Assembly (NCBI GenBank): GCA_964618215.1
Contig: CAZTZE010000022.1
Location: 1 to 64,000 of the forward strand
DNA from: CG2-30-58-95 sp964618215
Lineage (GTDB): Bacteria; Chloroflexota; Anaerolineae; Anaerolineales; Villigracilaceae
Reading direction: 5' to 3'
DNA: 64,000 nucleotides
The notes under the pieces are model-generated. The model saw only the letters and a program-made list of their open reading frames with translations, made no database searches and had not been told where the DNA came from. Both the position numbers and the translations under genes were made by a program. Shown here piece after piece: positions 30,128 through 42,400 of this stretch (position 1 is the stretch's first letter; every line of letters starts with the position of its first letter).

Positions 30128-33100
30128 ATGCAATCCTTGTACCTTACCCCCGCTTCCATCGGTTACCTGACGCAGTTCATCCTGTCTGCGCTGATCACTG
30201 CTTATCTTGTCAACCGTCTCTGCCGGCGCGAGAAACGGAGTGTACAGTCTTCACTGCTCACCAGGTTCTTTCTCGCGGTCACCCTGTTCATCGCTTATCT
30301 TACCAACCGCCTCCGCCGGCGCGAGAAATGGAGTGCGCAGTCCATCCTGCTCACCGGGTTCTTTGCCGCGGTCACCCTGTTCATCGGGCTGTTGTTCCTC
30401 GATGCAGCCCTGCTGCCTACGCCGCGCCTGGCCGTCGTTTATCTGGAAAATACCGTGCTGGGGATCGCCCTGGTGCTTCTGCTCCAGTTCACTTACCGCT
30501 TTCCGGCGCTGTACCCGCGCCGCAGATGGGAATCGTACATTGTGCTGGGGGTGAGCCTGTCCTATGCGTTTTACGAGGCGTATTTCGCCATCTATCGTTT
30601 ATCTGAACTGGTTCTCGGCTGGGTGAATTATCGCCTGCCTCAGGCCGATTATGCGCTGGCGGTTTTGTTTGCCTGGGCGCCGGTGGCGCTGTTCCGCCAG
30701 GCCGTGAGCGCGGACGAACGCCCTGTCCACTGGCTGCGTAAACTCTGGTGGCCGCAGGGAGCGGGCGCGCGCGGGGCGCGCGATTTTGCCCTGATTTACC
30801 TGATGCTCCTGGCATTGAGTGTCGTTAACCTCCTGCGGGGGTCCTATACGGTCTCCACTGCTTTCTACAATGCTTCGCTTTCTGTGGGTATCCTGCTCAT
30901 GTTGTGGCTGTTCGCCACAGCGTATCTCAACTACCAGCCAGGAACCACTTCGTTCATGGTCAAACTATCGGGCGTGACGTTGACCCTGCTCCTGGCCGTG
31001 CTGGGCATCGTCGGCTGGGTGGTGGCGCCGGCTTCGATTGCCGCTTACCGTCCCGCCATCGCCGACCACCAGACTTTGCATTTCACTCCCAATGCGCAGG
31101 GCGGCTACGACGCGGCCCCGGCTCCCTTCCACTTTGAAACGGACCTGGGAGACAGGCTGACCGTCACCTCGCGCGGCCAGGGCCGCAACCAAAAGGTGGA
31201 TTTCACTTTTACGCTGTTTGGCCAGACCTACTCCGAGATTTACGTTACCAGCGTTGGCCTCTTGAGGATGGGACAAGAACTCTGGCACCCCAACCTGCAA
31301 AATGACTACGGTTCCTTCCCCGGGATTTTCCCGCTGCTCGTGGACCTGGAACCTGCCTCCGGCGGGGGAGTTTTTGCCCGCCTCGAAGCGGACCGGTTAA
31401 TTGTCACCTGGGACCATTTACCTGCGCTCCAGCACCGGGGGGCTATATTCACTTTCCAGGCGGTGCTGTACCGGGATGGCAGTTTCGACTTTACCTATAA
31501 CGGCCTGCCTGACCCGCTGGCCTTCGACCCGGATGCCACCCCTTCGGCCAACCCCTGGCTGCGCGGCGTCACCCCGGGATTGGCAGCGCCGGTCGGACAA
31601 ACAGCCGACCTGTCACAGCCGGCCAGCAGCGGGCCGCGGGGCGTCATCCAGGATTTGTACCTGGATTTCCGGCGCCATCTCCACCGGGATATTGTCCCGC
31701 TGGCATGGCTGGTGCCTGGCGGCAGCCTGCTCATCATCTTCGGGCTTCCGACTCTGCTGCGTTCCAGCCTCGTCAAGCCGCTGGAAGCCTTGCTCTCCGG
31801 CGTCCAGCAGATGAACGAGGGCAAACTGGATGTCCATGTTCCGGTGCGGTACAACGACGAAATTGGTTCCCTGACGGCTTCTTTTAACGGCATGGCGGCA
31901 GAACTGCATTCTCTGGTGACCGGCTTGGAGACGCGCGTCGCGGAGCGCACCAGAGAGTTGAAAGCGGCGAATGAACAGATGCGCCTGGAAATCAGAGAAC
32001 GTGAGACCGCTCAAGAAAAGATCGTCCAGCACCAACGGACGCTGGCCGTGATGGAAGAGCGCGAACGGGTGGGGCGCGACCTGCACGACGGCTTGGGTCA
32101 GGCGATGGCCTATATCAACGTAGAAGCGCAGGCAACGCAGGCATTTCTTGAGGGTGATCAGTTACCGGCGGCCCAGGCCAGCCTTCAGCGGATTTCACAA
32201 CTATCCCAGGCTGCGCATAACGATATCCGCAATTTTATCCTCGGCCTGCGTACACCGACCATCTCCGAGGATCTTTTCGTTACGCTGGAAAGATATCTGC
32301 GCCAGTTCAGCGATGACTTTGGGATACAGGCGACTTTGAGTATCCCGGCAGATGTGCCGACTCCTTTCTTTGCTCCGGCAGTGGAGGAGCAAGTCCTGCA
32401 CATCCTCCGGGAGGCGTTGACGAACGTACGGAAACATGCTTCGGCTCATAAAGTAGAAGTTCTTTTCAGCATTACAGATGGCCAGGTGCAGATCATTGTC
32501 TCTGACGATGGCGTGGGATTTGACATGCGTCAGCCCATGGAAGAAGAGGGTCAGCATTTCGGATTGAAGATGATGCGAGAGCGCGCCAGACTGGTCGGTG
32601 GCAATGTGGAGCTGCGCGCTGCGCCCGGGAAAGGCACAAAAGTACTGGTGAGAATTCCATGTTTGATTTCTATGCCCGGCAAGGCGACGGAGAGTGACCT
32701 GGCGGCTGCCCGGGAATTGCGTCTCCTGCTGGTGGACGATTCTCCTCTCTTCCTGGACGGCCTGCGCAATCTGCTCATGGCACGTGGTTTGATGGTCGTC
32801 GGACTGGCGCAGGATGGCTACGAAGCGCAGGAAAAGGCGCGCGCCCTGCGTCCGGATGTGATCGTGATGGATATTCAAATGCCGAATTGCAATGGACTGG
32901 AAGCAACACGGGCGATAAAAGCTGAGCTGCCTGAAGTCAAAATCGTCATGCTGACCGTCTCGGAAGACGAAGAAGACCTTTTCGAGGCCATCAAGAGCGG
33001 GGCGTCGGGATATTTACTGAAAAGCCTGGATGCGGATGACTTTTGCAGGCTGCTGGCTGGCCTGGCGCGCGGCGAAGTGATCCTGACACCCAATATGGCC

Positions 33101-33367
33101 TCTCGTCTGTTGGCTGACTTTTCTCAAAGCAAGTCCCCGCTTGCAGATGGGACTATTCGCCAGGTAGACCGGGAGTTGACCCCGCGCCAGTGGCAGATCC
33201 TGGAACAGGTTTCGGAGGGTATGCAGTATAAAGAAGTTGCGGCAGCTTTGCACCTGAGCGAACAGACTATCAAATATCATATGGGACAGATACTCGAGCG
33301 ATTGCAATTGGAGACACGGCGACAGGCTATTGCCTATGCCCGCCGTATTCAGCGCAAGGGAAAGTGA
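30128..33367 (+). CDS. Membrane hybrid: NarX-type sensor kinase fused to NarL-type response regulator
   Basis: 1079 residues from the ATG at 30128; the frame runs back into parB without support. Order of parts: several membrane helices (about 10-300); an extracytoplasmic sensory region (about 310-520); another helix (about 525-545); HAMP (about 550-600); a short coiled coil; HisKA_3 with RDLHDGLGQ (His near 653); HATPase with LREALTNVRKHA and VSDDGVGFDM; a receiver with LLLVDDSPLF and IVMDIQMPN (Asp near 915); and a LuxR/NarL helix-turn-helix with ELTPRQWQILEQVSEG and HLSEQTIKYHMGQIL. Usually the kinase and DNA-binding regulator are separate proteins. Residues about 25-87 contain a tandem duplication. 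The giant protein gene starts 80 nt downstream. Confidence 0.92.
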   Translation: MQSLYLTPASIGYLTQFILSALITAYLVNRLCRREKRSVQSSLLTRFFLAVTLFIAYLTNRLRRREKWSAQSILLTGFFAAVTLFIGLLFLDAALLPTPRLAVVYLENTVLGIALVLLLQFTYRFPALYPRRRWESYIVLGVSLSYAFYEAYFAIYRLSELVLGWVNYRLPQADYALAVLFAWAPVALFRQAVSADERPVHWLRKLWWPQGAGARGARDFALIYLMLLALSVVNLLRGSYTVSTAFYNASLSVGILLMLWLFATAYLNYQPGTTSFMVKLSGVTLTLLLAVLGIVGWVVAPASIAAYRPAIADHQTLHFTPNAQGGYDAAPAPFHFETDLGDRLTVTSRGQGRNQKVDFTFTLFGQTYSEIYVTSVGLLRMGQELWHPNLQNDYGSFPGIFPLLVDLEPASGGGVFARLEADRLIVTWDHLPALQHRGAIFTFQAVLYRDGSFDFTYNGLPDPLAFDPDATPSANPWLRGVTPGLAAPVGQTADLSQPASSGPRGVIQDLYLDFRRHLHRDIVPLAWLVPGGSLLIIFGLPTLLRSSLVKPLEALLSGVQQMNEGKLDVHVPVRYNDEIGSLTASFNGMAAELHSLVTGLETRVAERTRELKAANEQMRLEIRERETAQEKIVQHQRTLAVMEERERVGRDLHDGLGQAMAYINVEAQATQAFLEGDQLPAAQASLQRISQLSQAAHNDIRNFILGLRTPTISEDLFVTLERYLRQFSDDFGIQATLSIPADVPTPFFAPAVEEQVLHILREALTNVRKHASAHKVEVLFSITDGQVQIIVSDDGVGFDMRQPMEEEGQHFGLKMMRERARLVGGNVELRAAPGKGTKVLVRIPCLISMPGKATESDLAAARELRLLLVDDSPLFLDGLRNLLMARGLMVVGLAQDGYEAQEKARALRPDVIVMDIQMPNCNGLEATRAIKAELPEVKIVMLTVSEDEEDLFEAIKSGASGYLLKSLDADDFCRLLAGLARGEVILTPNMASRLLADFSQSKSPLADGTIRQVDRELTPRQWQILEQVSEGMQYKEVAAALHLSEQTIKYHMGQILERLQLETRRQAIAYARRIQRKGK
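30201..30386 (+). repeat. Tandem 93-bp duplication in the kinase membrane region
   Basis: Two 93-bp units (30201-30293 and 30294-30386) are 79 of 93 identical, each coding 31 residues of the form AYL-NRL-RREK followed by a hydrophobic helix ending AVTLFI. It adds one helix pair to the membrane domain. Confidence 0.85.
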
Positions 33368-33398
33368 ACCACTATACTTTCTTGTTACCTCAAGTATA

Positions 33399-33427
33399 TT
33401 GAAGCCGTTTCACATTTGTAATAAACT
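33399..33427 (+). promoter_or_regulatory. Weak promoter candidate for the giant gene
   Basis: ttgaag (33399-33404) and taaact (33422-33427) are 17 nt apart, each 4 to 5 of 6 to consensus, 20 nt before the first ATG. This 80-nt gap is the only non-coding DNA between the sensor and the giant gene. Confidence 0.3.
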
Positions 33428-33447
33428 ATGCAAAGGCATCAGAAAAG

Positions 33448-36400
33448 ATGTCTATCACTGATTTTATTTACTACCACTTGCATATTCCATGGATGACAGC
33501 AGAGGCCTTTATGACCGCAAATTCCAGCGAGTGTAACCGAAACTTCTTGCACGGTAGCGAGAAACACTTGGTGATGTTCCTGCGCTTGTTGATTCTAATC
33601 GGCGCGCTCGTCTTGATTGCCCTTCCAGCACAGGTCGCTTATGCCGATGGTGGGGAAACGCAACCGGCTGACAATCCGGTAACGGTCGTCACTTCCGAAG
33701 ACGCCCAACCCGCTGAATCATCCAATGCCACAGAACCGGCAGCTGCCAGTGAAGATAGTACACTGCCTGCCGGTTTTGATTTAACTGACACCAATAATGG
33801 TGAGGAAACGCAACCGGCTGACAATCCGGTAACGGTCATCACGTCCGAAGACACCCAACCCGCCGAATTATCCAGCATCACAGATCCGGCAGCCGCCAGT
33901 GAGGATAGTACACTGCCTGCCGCGTCTATTATCGGTAATGACCCTTACTTTACCCGCGGTGGTGTGACGTTCTATAACCGCACTGACTGCAGCGGATTTG
34001 AAAACTGCACTGAGTCGTCCGCGCCAATCACGGCCGCGATCAACGATGTGCAGATCAATGGTGCGCCGGATGACAGCACCATCTACGTGGAAGGGGGAAC
34101 TTATAACGAGAGCCTCACCATTGACAATCTCGGAGTTGATCTCACCCTTCAGGGCGCGGCGGATAGCAGCGAGTCATTCCTCGACAATATCGTCCTTGTC
34201 TCGAACCCATCCAATCGCATCACGTTCTACGGCTTCACTTTTGGCGGCGGCCTCTACGTACAGTCGGGGAGCGTCACCCTCTCGCAAAGTGTTTTTGATG
34301 CCGGGGTGGTTCTCGCAGGGGCGAGCGACGTAATTGTCACGGAAAGCGTTTTCAACGCCGGTTTGTTTATTGATAGTTCCAACGGGGTGGCGATTGATTC
34401 CAGCCTGTTCAATGCCGGCTTGATCATCCAGGATTCGTCCAGCGTTAGCGCGGCGGGTTCGACATTTAATGCAGGTGTCATTGTCACCAATTCGACCCAA
34501 GTGTGCCTTGACGCGAGCGCGGTCGAAGAAGTGGAAATGGTTGCTTCGGCATTGACGGTTATCGGCACAGCGCAGGATGACACCACCAGAATTCGCCTGG
34601 AGGGTGGCAATGTTTTGCAGGTGAGCGGCGGGGGCGGGGACGACACCCTGCGGATTGATTTTGGAGCAGGCAGTCCGTCCGCGGCGAGCCTCATCTCCTA
34701 TGATGGTGGGGACGGCTACGATAAGATGGCTTTCGCCGGCGGCGTGTTCGATAACGCGGCCTACACCCCCAGCGGGCCCAATTCCGGCGCGATTGACTTT
34801 GGCGGTCTGGTTGACGTTGTCTATGATCAAATCGAACCGATCTATGACTATACCCCGGTCGCGAATCTAACCATAAACGGCACGATCGTCGCTGATACAA
34901 TCGCTATTGTTGATGGTACTTTCATAACTTCTATAATGGAACCGGTCAATTGTCCGGCGGGCTGCCAAACGATCTGGGTGCAAAGCCCAAGCTTTGAAAC
35001 CATCATATTTGCGAACAAGACCAACGTCACAGTGGATGCTGGAGATGGGGATGATTCCGTCACTTTAAACGTCACCACCCCGGCTACAGGGTTGTCCACA
35101 CTCACGCTGAATGGCGGGAACGGGAACGACACATTCAATGTCAATGCAACAGCCGCGGGTGTGACCTACACCCTTCACGGCGACGACGGTAATGACACTT
35201 TCAACGTGAATGGCGGCACGGTGGATTTGATTTATGGCGATGCCGGTAATGATGTATTCAACTTCCACGGTGGCACGGTTGGATCTGTGTATGGTGGCTC
35301 CGGTATTGACATCTTCAACTTCCTCGGCGGCGTGGTTGGATCAGTGTTTGGCGATGCCGATGGTGACATATTCAACTTCCTCGGCGGCGTCATTTCGAAT
35401 TTTGTAGATGGTGGCTCGGGGGACGATACTTATGCCTTCAACAATGGATGGGGGGGCATCATTGCTATCGTTGAGGCCCTTGCTGGCGGAATCGATACGC
35501 TGGATTTCAGCGCTGTGACCGTAAACCTGTCGTTCATCATTCTTGCGGGTAGCCTGGCGGTGGCTGACACAACCATCCCCATACCCAATCAGGTTACACA
35601 CACCGGCAACAACATCGAGAGTTACAAGAGCGGAAGCGGCAAGGATACCTTCTCCATCAAAGCCTCGACAACTGCGCCATTCACGATTGACGGCGGCAGC
35701 AGCATCGAAGACGAGGCGACTTTAGATGCCGAAGAAAACGCGATCAGCACATACAACAAGGGTCCGCCCGCCTCGGTTACCATCACTGGTCGCCAGCCAG
35801 TGACATTCAGCGCTGTCGAACTCATCCAGGTCAGCAACTCGAACGCCAACTATACCCTGACCGATGCAGAAGGAAATGCGTTGGATGCTCCACTGGCTGC
35901 TTTGTTTAATTGGGCTTTGGGGATCGGTGACGACGGTTTGTTGAACGAAGGGAAAGACCCCTACTTCTGGCGCAACGGAGTGCTTTATACCTTCACCGCT
36001 ACAGATTGCGACCCCTATACGGCGGGGAATCAAGCATGTGTCGCACCTAAAGGCCCCATCCAAACAGCCATTGATGACATCAAGGCTAATGGCATGCCGG
36101 ATGGTAATGCCATTTATGCTAAAAATACCATTTATGTAGAAAGCGGCACTTATACAGAAGATATTACCCTGGACGGGATCAACTCGGATTTGACGCTGGT
36201 CGGCGGGGCGGGGGGCGGTACTACAACCCTGAGCGGCGCAATCAAGATTTCGAATAATGGGGTAGCGGCCACTCGCACAATCACGCTGCGCAAATTCATT
36301 TTTAGCGGCAATACCCTGACGGTGAGTTGCGCCTCCTGCACCACCGCCGGACTCGATTTTGTCTTGGAGGATGTCAATTTGCAGGGGGCCACGGTGAATG

Positions 36401-39400
36401 TCACCGGCACGATCAACGCCGATTCTGTGGCTTTCGATTTCAGTGACAGTTCCGGCGCTGAGACAATAAACGTAGACAGCAAAGGTGGCGCAGATACATT
36501 GTTTATTGGCGGCACGAGCGGGGCGGATACCTTTACGATCGCTGCGGGTTCCATCACGAACGGTACATGGACAGTCAACCGCACGCATGTGGAATCCGTC
36601 GAAATTGACGGCGAAGCGGGGAATGATATTTATCAGTTTGCCGCTAATTGGGGTGACGTTGTGATCACCGAGGCGGCCAGCGGCGGCAGCGACACGCTCA
36701 CCTTTGCGGCTGTGGCCTCGCCGCTCACATTCCAATTCGGCAGCCTCACCGTCACCGATGGCGCGGGCAATCGCGTCTCTCATGCCAACGACAACATCGA
36801 AAACATCATCAGCGGGACGGGAAACGATTACTTCGAACTTGGCGCTGGCGCGAAGCTGGCGGGCGGCCTTGGCAAGATTGACGGCGGCGCGGGGGTCAAC
36901 ACGCTGGATTATTACGGGTATACGACCTCCGTTGTGGTGGACCTAGCGGCAGGCACCGCAACCGGCTTCGCGGTGGTCGCGGGTATCGCGAACATCCAGA
37001 ATGTCTGGGGCGGCAGCGGCGCCGACACCTTGTCTGGGACCAATGGCGCCAATGTACTGGGTGGCCGGCTTGGCAGCGACACGCTTGTGGGCCGCGGCGG
37101 GAACGATACCTACCGGTTCGGTCCAAACGAATGGGGGGATACGGTGACCGAAGTCGCTGGAGAAGGGACCGACACGCTCGACTTCACCGACGTGACCGTC
37201 CCGCTCACGTTCCAGTTCACTACCACCAGTGTCACCGTCACCGATGGCAGTGGCACATTCGACGCCACCGGCAAGAACGTCGAGAACTTCATCGGCGGGA
37301 CGGATGACGACCGCTTCGCGGTCGGCGCCGGCGCAGTCGGCTTTGGCGCGATCAATGGCGGTTCGGGCAACAACACGCTGGATTACTCCTACACGACCGC
37401 CGTTGCGGTGGACTTGCTCTCCGGCACCGCAACCGGTTTCTCGGGTGTCACGAACATTCAAAACGTCTGGGGCGGCAGCAGTGACGACATCTTGTCTGGC
37501 GACGATGGCGCCAACGAACTGCGTGGCCGGGGCGGCAGCGACACGCTGCAAGGCCGCGGCGGCGATGACAGCTTCATCTACGAGAAGAACGGGGGCTGGG
37601 ATAACATAGACGGCGGAAACGGCAACGACGTGGCGACAATTGATGCGAAAGCGACAGCCTTCACTTACACGAAGGATCCTGCCTCGGTGACCATCGCCGG
37701 TCAGACGGCAAACTTCACCACTGTCGAACACATCAAGATCGGCAACTCGGGTGCCAACTATACCCTTTCCAGCGCAGAAGCAAACGCACTGAATACTCAA
37801 CTGGAAAAACTGTATAACTGGGCTTTGGCTCACGGCGATGACGGCCTGTTGAACGAAGGCATCGAAGGCATCGGCTCGGCGTATGATAACGATCCCAACA
37901 ACCCGAACGCCACAGGCGATTTGATCCGCGAGACGCTCGGCAGCTCCTTCGCTCTCGACTCGATAGATGCGCACTATTACGACCTGGGGAATATCCTGGA
38001 AAAAGAACTCTACGATAAACTAAAGACTTATCTACAAACTCTTGGCGCCGATACAGATGGCATTATTAATAAACTCAAATTACTTACTGGACCGGGCAGC
38101 GTTGATTATAAGTATGGTTTCCCGGAAACGACTATCCATTTGGGCAACCTGGCGGTGGCGGTCACGAACACGGATACGCGCCTGGACCTCTTCTGCGCCT
38201 CGGCGTGCAGCGAACAGGTGGTGGTGGATTTCACCTTCACTGCAACGCGCACCAAAGAAAATAACCTGGCGAAGGATAAAGATGGGAAATTCGTTGCCAA
38301 GCCGCTCTTCCTCGACCTGAACGATGTCGAAGCGCTAACCGATCGCGGCTTCACTTTCTCGAAGGATGGAAACGAGCCCAATGGCGACCCTGTCGTCCCA
38401 CCTGACTATCCTATTTCGCTGGATACGATCTACCAACTCGATCTCGACCTGGGTTACGACCGCACCAACCTCAACTCTTTCCTGCGCTCGAATTCGCTGA
38501 CCGTGACAGGGGATGCCAGCCTGACCACCTATAACGATCCGCAGATTGATTTTGGCTTCATCGCCCTCGCCAGCCGCAGCAACGGCACCTTCGATTTCAA
38601 TTCCCCGATTGGCGTAACCGTCAACGATCCCACGCCGGCGAATGGTTATCTCACCCAGGCCGATCTCACCACGGCCACCACCACGACCGATGAACTGCCC
38701 GCCACGGTCAATATTAACCTGCCCGTCAAGATCCGCGCTGGCGCGGACGTGCCCCTGGTGGGCGGCGGGGTCCTGAGCGGCCTGCCTTCCGTTGTCACCG
38801 CGGCGATCACCATTACCGATCCGCGCTACATCGGCCCGGTAGACCCCTCGGTTAACCTGGATGATTTGGGCGAACTGAAATACTTCGGCAACGTCGAGCC
38901 GGAGAGCGTGCTGGCGGAACTCAATGCTTTCGCCGCCTTCCTGACCAACTTCAACACCACCTCCTATCTCGAAGTGGAGGTGCCTTTCGCCAAAGATTTG
39001 ATCCTGGCCGATCTGTTCAATTACGGCAAGATGCTGAAAGCAAACCTTAACAGCAAACTGACGAATGCCAGCGGTGGACCGACCTTTGGCAACGCCGCCG
39101 ACCTCAAGACCAAGATGGATGCCGCGCTTGGCATTACCATCCCATTGCTCTACGACCCGGCAACCCATGAACTGACCTACGATATCAGTTTCAGCCGACC
39201 TTGTACGTATAGGGAGAAGAATGCGGCTGGTAATTGGGAGGATAAGGTTTGCCCGCGCTCGGTGGCGATCAATGTGGATTACGACATCTCGCCTTACGCC
39301 GACCTTTACGCCGTTACCCAGGTGAGTGTGACTGGCACGGTTACATACGATTTCACCTTTGGCATCCCGCTCACCCCGGTCAATCAACTGCCAATCATCG

Positions 39401-42400
39401 GCCCGGTCACCAAGACCATCCCCGAACTGGGTTCCGGGCTGGTATCCGCGCCGGAGGCGGTTTCCAGCGGCGCCGGGAACTATGTGGTGAGGAAACTCGG
39501 CGTCCTGGATAAGAATGTCAATTTCAAGTTGAAAGTCACCACCGATTCGGGTACTACGGAATACACGCTCGAGATCCTGGCCGCCAATACCTCGACGAAC
39601 GACGGCCTGGATGACTTGGTGCAGGATATCCAGACGGCTGTGGATGCGATCGCCGGTCTAAAAGATGCCGTGAAGGTGATCCAGATTGCCGGCTCTGACA
39701 AGCGCTTCGCCTTCCAGGCGAAGACCGACAGCGTGACGGAGATCTCCATCGGGCTGGTCACTGATAACGATGATAATAAGGAGCGGCTGGCGCAACTGGC
39801 TTTGAGCAAGGATCAAAAGAGCGTCAATGTCGCCAAGCCCTCACCGCTTCCGCAGCTCGGGGTGCTGGCGAACACCGTCAGTTTCCTGCTCACCGTGGAC
39901 GGCGATGAAGGTCATCTCATTACGGTTGCGCGGGACACAAATAATAAAACGCTTGACGATTTGATTGCCGATATCAACGCTGCCCTCGCCGCGGCAGGGC
40001 TGGGCGCGCAGGTAGTGGCCGAGCGGATGTTCAACTATTGCAGCGACGGCGACCCGATCCCTGGCGTAGAACTCGATACGACCACCGGCTGCCCGAAACC
40101 GGTCTACGATACTGACCTGGTCACAGGGGCGGAACTTGACGGTAATCCTGCTGGTGAGGCTACCGTCAGGCTCTTCACGCCAGCCGGCCGCAGCAACTTC
40201 ATCGTCCTGCGCGGCCTGAGCGCGGCTGTCACCCTGCTCAAGATCGTCGAAGATCTGGGCCACCTGGCAGACTTCGCCTGGGAGGAAGGCGCACATTCGC
40301 GCGCCACCACCGCGCAAAGCTACGTGAAGGACGTCGAACTTGGCGGCGCAGTGACTTTCACCAATGCGAATTTCGTCGCCGTGATGCGCCTGGGCGTGGT
40401 CGCGCTGATCGTCCCCAGTGCCAGCCTGACGGCAGGATTGAGCAATTTTCACTTCACACTGCACGCGGTCAATGATCCGTTGAATACGCGCGTCAGCATT
40501 TCTGATCTGCTCGAAAATGCCCACCAGGTCAGCCGCATTTACCCGTCCAGTCAGCCGAACTATGCGCGCATCATCGGTTTCCCGACCGGCTACACCGCCA
40601 CGGCTGCGGCTACCTTCCCGGTGAACGCGGACGCCAACTTCGGCGTTTCCGGCACTGCTGCAGAACGCACAGTTACAATGACCTTCCCCGACTGGTACGC
40701 GCATCCGCGCGATGTCACCATGAGCGAGCCGGCGGGCCTGGCGGGCGCGCGACAACTCTATAACCTGACCATCGCTAATGTGGTCGCCGCACTGGATAAC
40801 GTCACCGCCTTCCTGCGCTCTCTCGAAGCGAACGCTGCCATGCGGCTGAATGCGCCGCTGCCGCTGATCGGCGCCTCGCTGAATGACATCCTCGACTTCG
40901 CTGACGCCTTCGACAGCGTGGTGGATGTCATGCGCGACGTAGCGGTGGTGACGATCCAGGGATTCAGGGATGCCCTCAAGACTGTCCTGGGCCCGACGCT
41001 GGCGGCCACGGTCATGTTCCAACTGGCCGGCACGAATCTGAACATCGGCTTCGATTACGCCATCACCCGTTCCAAGGTGCTGCCGCTGACGATTGACTTG
41101 CTAAAGTTGAACCCTACTGCTAGTCCATCACTAAAAGACGATCCAAGTACCATCGGCATTAACGAAAGCACTTTCCTCAACGATCTCTATCTGATGTTTG
41201 CCAGCGACATCACCGGCAATTTGAATGCCACCGCCAACGCCAAGCTGGACCTTGACATGGGCATTGACCTGACGCGCATAGATGCCAATTTCACCACCAC
41301 GCCTGACCCGTGGCAGACGAACCAGTTGTCCTTCCTGTACGATGGGGTCGGAGGCAGTACAAAACTGGCCTTCGATGTCTATGCCACTGCCAACGGCTTC
41401 ACCTCCGGCCTCATGGCGGGGCCATTGAATATGACCATTGTGAACGGTTGGGCGGCGTTGAACAAAACCGGCGTGGCGACAGATTCAAACCCGGCTACCT
41501 TCGATTACGCCATTGCCGACAACGACGCCAATGGGCGGCACTATTTCAATGAGACAATTACCAGCCACATCACGCCGGTGATCGTCGGCGCGGCCGGCGC
41601 TGACCTGCCGCTCTACTATCCCAATCCTGATACTTCTGTTGACGGTGGGCCTTTCCATCTGACCATTAGCAGTCTATCTGAATTCCTTGCGGGGAACACC
41701 ACGCACGTGACGATCAGCACGCCCAACCTGGGCAGCAACGATGGCCTGCTGGCCTATGCGATCACGCTGATGCAGATGCTGCTCGATCCCGAGACGCTGG
41801 TGGACGGCCTGGACAACGTTTTCACCCTGCTCCAGGATACGCTCAACCGGCAGATCTTCAATTTCAACCTGCCGATCATCGGCGACGCCTTGGGTATTAA
41901 TCCGCAGGCGCAGTTCCTGCTCGAATTGCGCCCAACACTCCTGAACGAACTAGCCACCAAACTGCGCGCCGCCAATCCAGACCTGCTCGACGAGAACGGT
42001 GTAGTGAACCTGATTCGTGATGCGTTGTTCTACGGATTGTTCACTGGACTTGGGGCAGGTGCGGTGCTGAAAGACCTGAACGGTATCGGCGGAGTTACGA
42101 AAGAGGACATCATCGTCACCAGCAACAAGCAGGACGTTGCATACTGCGGCGCGGATGCCTCCTACTGTCAGTTCAACATGCGCCTGGGACAGACGAGGGT
42201 CATCACCCAGGCAGGCACTTTCGATGCAGGTCTGGATGGCCTGGACCTGCAAGTGAACGCGCCCATTGATATCACCATTACCTGGGAACTCTATTTCGGC
42301 TTTGGTGTTGACCTGGTCAACGGCTTTTACTTCAGCACGCTCGATAATACCCCGCCGACCGGTCCACCCGGTTCGATCTATGCGCCGCCTGCGGGTATCG

